From JBKDZR01 sp047971485 (GTDB lineage: Bacteria; Pseudomonadota; Alphaproteobacteria; Rhodobacterales; Rhodobacteraceae), in NCBI GenBank assembly GCA_047971485.1, contig JBKDZR010000147.1:1-15382 (forward strand): DNA of 15,382 nucleotides. The letters are read 5' to 3'. Within the stretch, counting starts at the first letter, position 1. The number at the start of each line of letters is the position of its first letter. Positions 12,627-15,382 of the stretch are shown one piece after another. The position numbers were made by a program, and so were the translations under genes. The notes under the pieces were generated by a model. The model saw nothing but the letters and a program-made list of their open reading frames with translations, was not told where the DNA came from and made no database searches.

Positions 12627-14501
12627 ATGACATCCGGAACCGTGCGCCTGACCATGGCCCAGGCCCTTGTCAGATACCTTTGCAACCAGTTCACAGAGAT
12701 CGACGGGGAACGGGTGCCCCTGTTTGCCGGGCTGTTCGGCATCTTCGGGCATGGCAATGTGACCTGCCTGTCCGAAGCGCTGGAACAGGTGCAGGATCAG
12801 CTGCCGACCTGGCGCGGGCAGAATGAGCAATCCATGGCTCTGGCCGCCATCGGCTTTGCCAAGGCAAAACGCCGGCGCCAGATCATGATCGCGGCCAGTT
12901 CCATCGGACCGGGGGCGACCAACATGGTGACGGCGGCCGGGGTGGCGATGGCGAACCGTCTGCCGGTGTTGTTGCTGGCCGGTGATACCTTTGCCAACCG
13001 GCTGCCGGACCCGGTGCTGCAACAGGTTGAACATTTCGGCAATCCGACGGTCACGGTCAACGACGCGTTCAAGCCGGTGGTGCGGTATTGGGACAGGATC
13101 ACGCTTCCCGAACAGATCATCGGGTCGCTGCCGCAGGCGGTGGCGACGATGCTGGATCCGGCCGATTGCGGCCCGGCCTTTCTGGCCCTGTGTCAGGACA
13201 CGCAGGAAAAGGCCTTTGATTATCCCGAAGTCTTTTTTGAGCCCAAAGTCTGGACCATCCCGCGCCCGCGCCCCTCGCGCGATGCGGTGGAAAAGGCCGT
13301 CGAGATTCTGAAAGGCGCCCAAAAGCCGCTGATCATTGCGGGCGGCGGCGTGCGCTATGCCCAAGCCGAAAACGCGGTGGCCGACTTTGCGGCCAAGCGC
13401 GGTATTCCAGTGGTGGAAACCATCGCGGGCAAGGGCGGGCTGACCCATGATCACCCGGTGCATGCAGGCCCCATTGGAATCGTCGGCTCGACCAGTGCCA
13501 ACGCTTTGGCCGCCGAGGCCGATGTGGTGTTGGCCATTGGCACCCGGCTTCAGGACTTCACCACTGGATCGTGGACCGCGTTCTCGCCCGAGGCGCAATT
13601 CGTTTCGGTCAACGCGGCGCGATTCGATGCAGTGAAACATCGGGCGCATTCCGTAGTGGGCGACGCGTTGGAAACCGTGGCCGACCTCGACGCGGGCCTT
13701 GGCGATTGGGCGGCTCCTGCCGATCTGATGCCACATGCCAAAGCGCTCTTTGCCGAGTGGAACGACATTCTTGACGGGCACCAAGCGGCCCCCGCTGAAG
13801 AGGTGGTGCCCTCCTATGCGCAAGTCATCGGCGTCATGAACAAGGTGGCTGCCCCCAATGACACGCTGATCGGCGCGGCGGGGGGCACCCCGGGCGAGAT
13901 CACCAAGAACTGGCGGGTCAAGGATCCCAATACCTTTGATTGCGAGTTCGGCTTTTCCTGCATGGGCTATGAAATCGCGGCGGGTTGGGGCTGTGCCATG
14001 GCCCAGCAGGGGCCGGGCACCCCGGGGGGAACGCCCTTCGTTCTGGTGGGGGATGGCACCTATCTGATGATGAACTCGGACATCTATTCTGCCGTTCTGA
14101 CCGGCCATAAGATGATCGTGGTGGTGGCGGACAATGGCGGATTTGCGGTGATCAACCGCTTGCAGCAATTCAAGGGCGTGCCGGGGTTCAATAACCTGCT
14201 GACCGATTGCCGTGTCCAGAACCGCAATGATCCGCGTCATGTCGATTTCGCCGCCCATGCCGCGTCGATGGGGGCGCACAGCCGCCATGTGACCAGCCTG
14301 GCAGAACTGGAAGAGGCGCTTGTCTGGGCCAAGGGTAATGACACGACGACGGTGATCTCGATCGTGTCGGATGCCTGGACCTGGGTGCCCGGCGATGCCG
14401 ATTGGGACGTGGGCGTGCCCGAGGTCTCGACCCTCGGGCAGGTACGTGAGGCGCGCAAGGCGCAAGACGCGATCCGCGCCCGCCAGCGCATCGGGGTATA
14501 G
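12627..14501 (+). CDS. iolD: 3D-(3,5/4)-trihydroxycyclohexane-1,2-dione hydrolase (IolD)
   Basis: This is a thiamine-diphosphate enzyme of 624 residues, normal for IolD. In inositol catabolism it opens the ring of trihydroxycyclohexane-1,2-dione to give 5-deoxyglucuronate. The start ATG at 12627 follows GGGAGGAGG. The N-terminal domain has the cofactor-activating glutamate in TWRGQNEQSMALAAIGFAKA (Glu67) and the segment ASSIGPGATNMVTAAGVAMA. The C-terminal domain has the diphosphate/Mg site GDGTYLMMNSDIYSAV (GDG at 475-477) with the closing Asn503 in VADNGGFAVI. The middle domain reads KPLIIAGGGVRYAQAENAVA. It is the first gene of the rightward arm and only two bases from iolE. In many relatives iolC or another iol gene precedes it; here a divergent promoter region does. 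Confidence 0.95.
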   Translation: MTSGTVRLTMAQALVRYLCNQFTEIDGERVPLFAGLFGIFGHGNVTCLSEALEQVQDQLPTWRGQNEQSMALAAIGFAKAKRRRQIMIAASSIGPGATNMVTAAGVAMANRLPVLLLAGDTFANRLPDPVLQQVEHFGNPTVTVNDAFKPVVRYWDRITLPEQIIGSLPQAVATMLDPADCGPAFLALCQDTQEKAFDYPEVFFEPKVWTIPRPRPSRDAVEKAVEILKGAQKPLIIAGGGVRYAQAENAVADFAAKRGIPVVETIAGKGGLTHDHPVHAGPIGIVGSTSANALAAEADVVLAIGTRLQDFTTGSWTAFSPEAQFVSVNAARFDAVKHRAHSVVGDALETVADLDAGLGDWAAPADLMPHAKALFAEWNDILDGHQAAPAEEVVPSYAQVIGVMNKVAAPNDTLIGAAGGTPGEITKNWRVKDPNTFDCEFGFSCMGYEIAAGWGCAMAQQGPGTPGGTPFVLVGDGTYLMMNSDIYSAVLTGHKMIVVVADNGGFAVINRLQQFKGVPGFNNLLTDCRVQNRNDPRHVDFAAHAASMGAHSRHVTSLAELEEALVWAKGNDTTTVISIVSDAWTWVPGDADWDVGVPEVSTLGQVREARKAQDAIRARQRIGV

Positions 14502-14503
14502 TG

Positions 14504-15382
14504 ATGAAGGCCCGGCTGGGGATCGCCCCTATCGCGTGGTGGAATGACGATCTGCCCGAACTGTCCGACGATGTCACCTTGGAGGAGTGCTTGCGCCAGG
14601 CCGCGCAGGCGGGCTTTACCGGGATGGAAACCGGCCGCCGGTTTCCCATGGATATGGGCGAATTGGGGCCGGTTCTGAACCGTCACGGGATGTCCGTCTG
14701 TGGTGGCTGGTTTTCCGGTCAGATACTGGACGGCGATATCGAGGCGGAAAAGGACCGCATTGCCCGCCAGATGACCTTTTTCAAGGCGGCTGGTGCCCCG
14801 TGCATCGTATATGGCGAAACCGCACGCTCGATCCAGGGTGAGCGGCATGTCCCCCTGGCGGACAAGCCCGTGCTCAGCCCCCCTGAGATGGAGGCCTATG
14901 GCCGCAAGATCAGCGATTTCGCCGATTGGTGCGCGGGGCAGGGAATGCCACTGTCCTATCACCATCATATGGCGGCGGCGATTGAGACCGAGGACGAGTT
15001 GGACCAGTTCATGGCGGTCTCTTCGGTGCCGCTTTTGTTCGACGCGGGGCACATGCATTTCGCGGGTGGCGATTGCCTGCGGGTGATCGAGAACCACCAT
15101 GGCCGCATCACCCATGTGCACACCAAAGACATCCGCCAATCGGTGATCGACGGGCTGGACCGCAGTTCTGAAAGCTTTCTCGATGCGGTGGTCAAAGGCG
15201 TCTACACTGTGCCGGGCGATGGTGATCTGGATTTCGAGGCGATTGTCAAAGCGCTGGCGGCCAAGGGCTATGAAGGCTGGTTCGTGGTCGAAGCCGAGCA
15301 GGACCCCCGGATTTCGCCGCCGTTGGACATGGCGATCAAGGGGCATGCCGAATTGATGCGCGTCATGGAAGCTGCCGGGTAC
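14504..15382 (+). CDS. iolE: Inosose dehydratase IolE (3' end beyond the window)
   Basis: The frame is open from the ATG at 14504 to the window end, 293 residues ending MRVMEAAGY, so only a few C-terminal residues of a roughly 300-residue protein are missing. It is a xylose-isomerase-like TIM barrel that dehydrates 2-keto-myo-inositol (inosose) to the diketone used by IolD. Family stretches are LGIAPIAWWNDDLPELSDD, GMETGRRFPMD, GAPCIVYGETARSIQGER, PLSYHHHMAAAIETEDEL, DAGHMHFAGGD, HVHTKDIR, VPGDGDLDF and GWFVVEAEQDP. Metal ligands and catalytic residues are likely among Asp180/His183, His204/His206 and Glu263. It begins two bases after the iolD stop, so the genes are co-transcribed. An overlapping GTG at 14501 is a less likely start. 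Whether iolB or an inositol dehydrogenase follows cannot be seen. Confidence 0.95.
   Translation, partial: MKARLGIAPIAWWNDDLPELSDDVTLEECLRQAAQAGFTGMETGRRFPMDMGELGPVLNRHGMSVCGGWFSGQILDGDIEAEKDRIARQMTFFKAAGAPCIVYGETARSIQGERHVPLADKPVLSPPEMEAYGRKISDFADWCAGQGMPLSYHHHMAAAIETEDELDQFMAVSSVPLLFDAGHMHFAGGDCLRVIENHHGRITHVHTKDIRQSVIDGLDRSSESFLDAVVKGVYTVPGDGDLDFEAIVKALAAKGYEGWFVVEAEQDPRISPPLDMAIKGHAELMRVMEAAGY

Noticed and set aside
12405..14465. Minus-strand frame extending far upstream of the aldolase, opposite iolD, giving 951 codons in all
   Set aside because: Only the part from 12404 downward resembles a protein family. The rest is antisense to iolD and has low-complexity composition. The aldolase has its own start and ribosome binding site.
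14237..15346. 369-codon minus-strand frame opposite iolD and iolE
   Set aside because: It spans the ends of two clear genes on the other strand and reads as typical antisense composition.

Overview
The window is GC-rich chromosomal DNA with the gene style of an alphaproteobacterium, most likely a member of the Rhodobacterales (Rhodobacteraceae). The reasons are the closeness I recall to that group for the arsenic genes, IolD/IolE, the RpiR regulator and an IS481-type transposase remnant, plus dense, overlapping genes. No tRNA, rRNA or CRISPR array is visible. The taxon is inferred from recalled protein families, not from a search.

Layout. (1) 1-427: a junk junction. The first 16 or so codons of a short-chain dehydrogenase run into an internally deleted IS481-like transposase remnant. 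(2) 428-2023, minus strand: a LysR-type regulator and a beta-class glutathione S-transferase. (3) 2173-6347, minus strand: an RND efflux pump (inner-membrane permease plus periplasmic adaptor), with no outer-membrane factor in the window. (4) 6518-8578, plus strand: an arsenic operon arsR-arsC1-acr3-arsC2-arsH. A deletion has fused the 5' part of arsC1 to the 3' end of acr3, destroying both genes and removing the arsenite efflux permease. arsR, the glutaredoxin-type arsC and arsH remain intact. The operon is divergent from the RND pump over an intergenic region of about 170 bases.

(5) 8590-15382: a cyclitol/sugar catabolic cluster. Leftward lie an HpaI-type aldolase, a D-2-hydroxyacid dehydrogenase, a Gfo/Idh/MocA dehydrogenase and an RpiR-type regulator. 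Rightward lie iolD (trihydroxycyclohexanedione hydrolase) and iolE (inosose dehydratase, open at the window edge). The two arms diverge from a compact control region at about 12522-12598 that holds stacked inverted repeats and candidate overlapping promoters. A near-palindrome there, TGCAA-N6-TTGCA, recurs as TGCAA-N6-TTGCG directly upstream of rpiR. This makes the RpiR protein the likely local regulator.

How the genes fit together. IolE and IolD convert an inosose to 5-deoxyglucuronate in the known inositol pathway. The leftward arm supplies a dehydrogenase that could make the keto substrate. It also carries an aldolase and a hydroxyacid dehydrogenase that are not part of the canonical iolB/iolC/iolJ lower pathway, so this may be a variant cyclitol or anhydrosugar route. 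The two most informative points are that mixed gene set with its shared operator, and the broken arsenic operon beside an RND pump.
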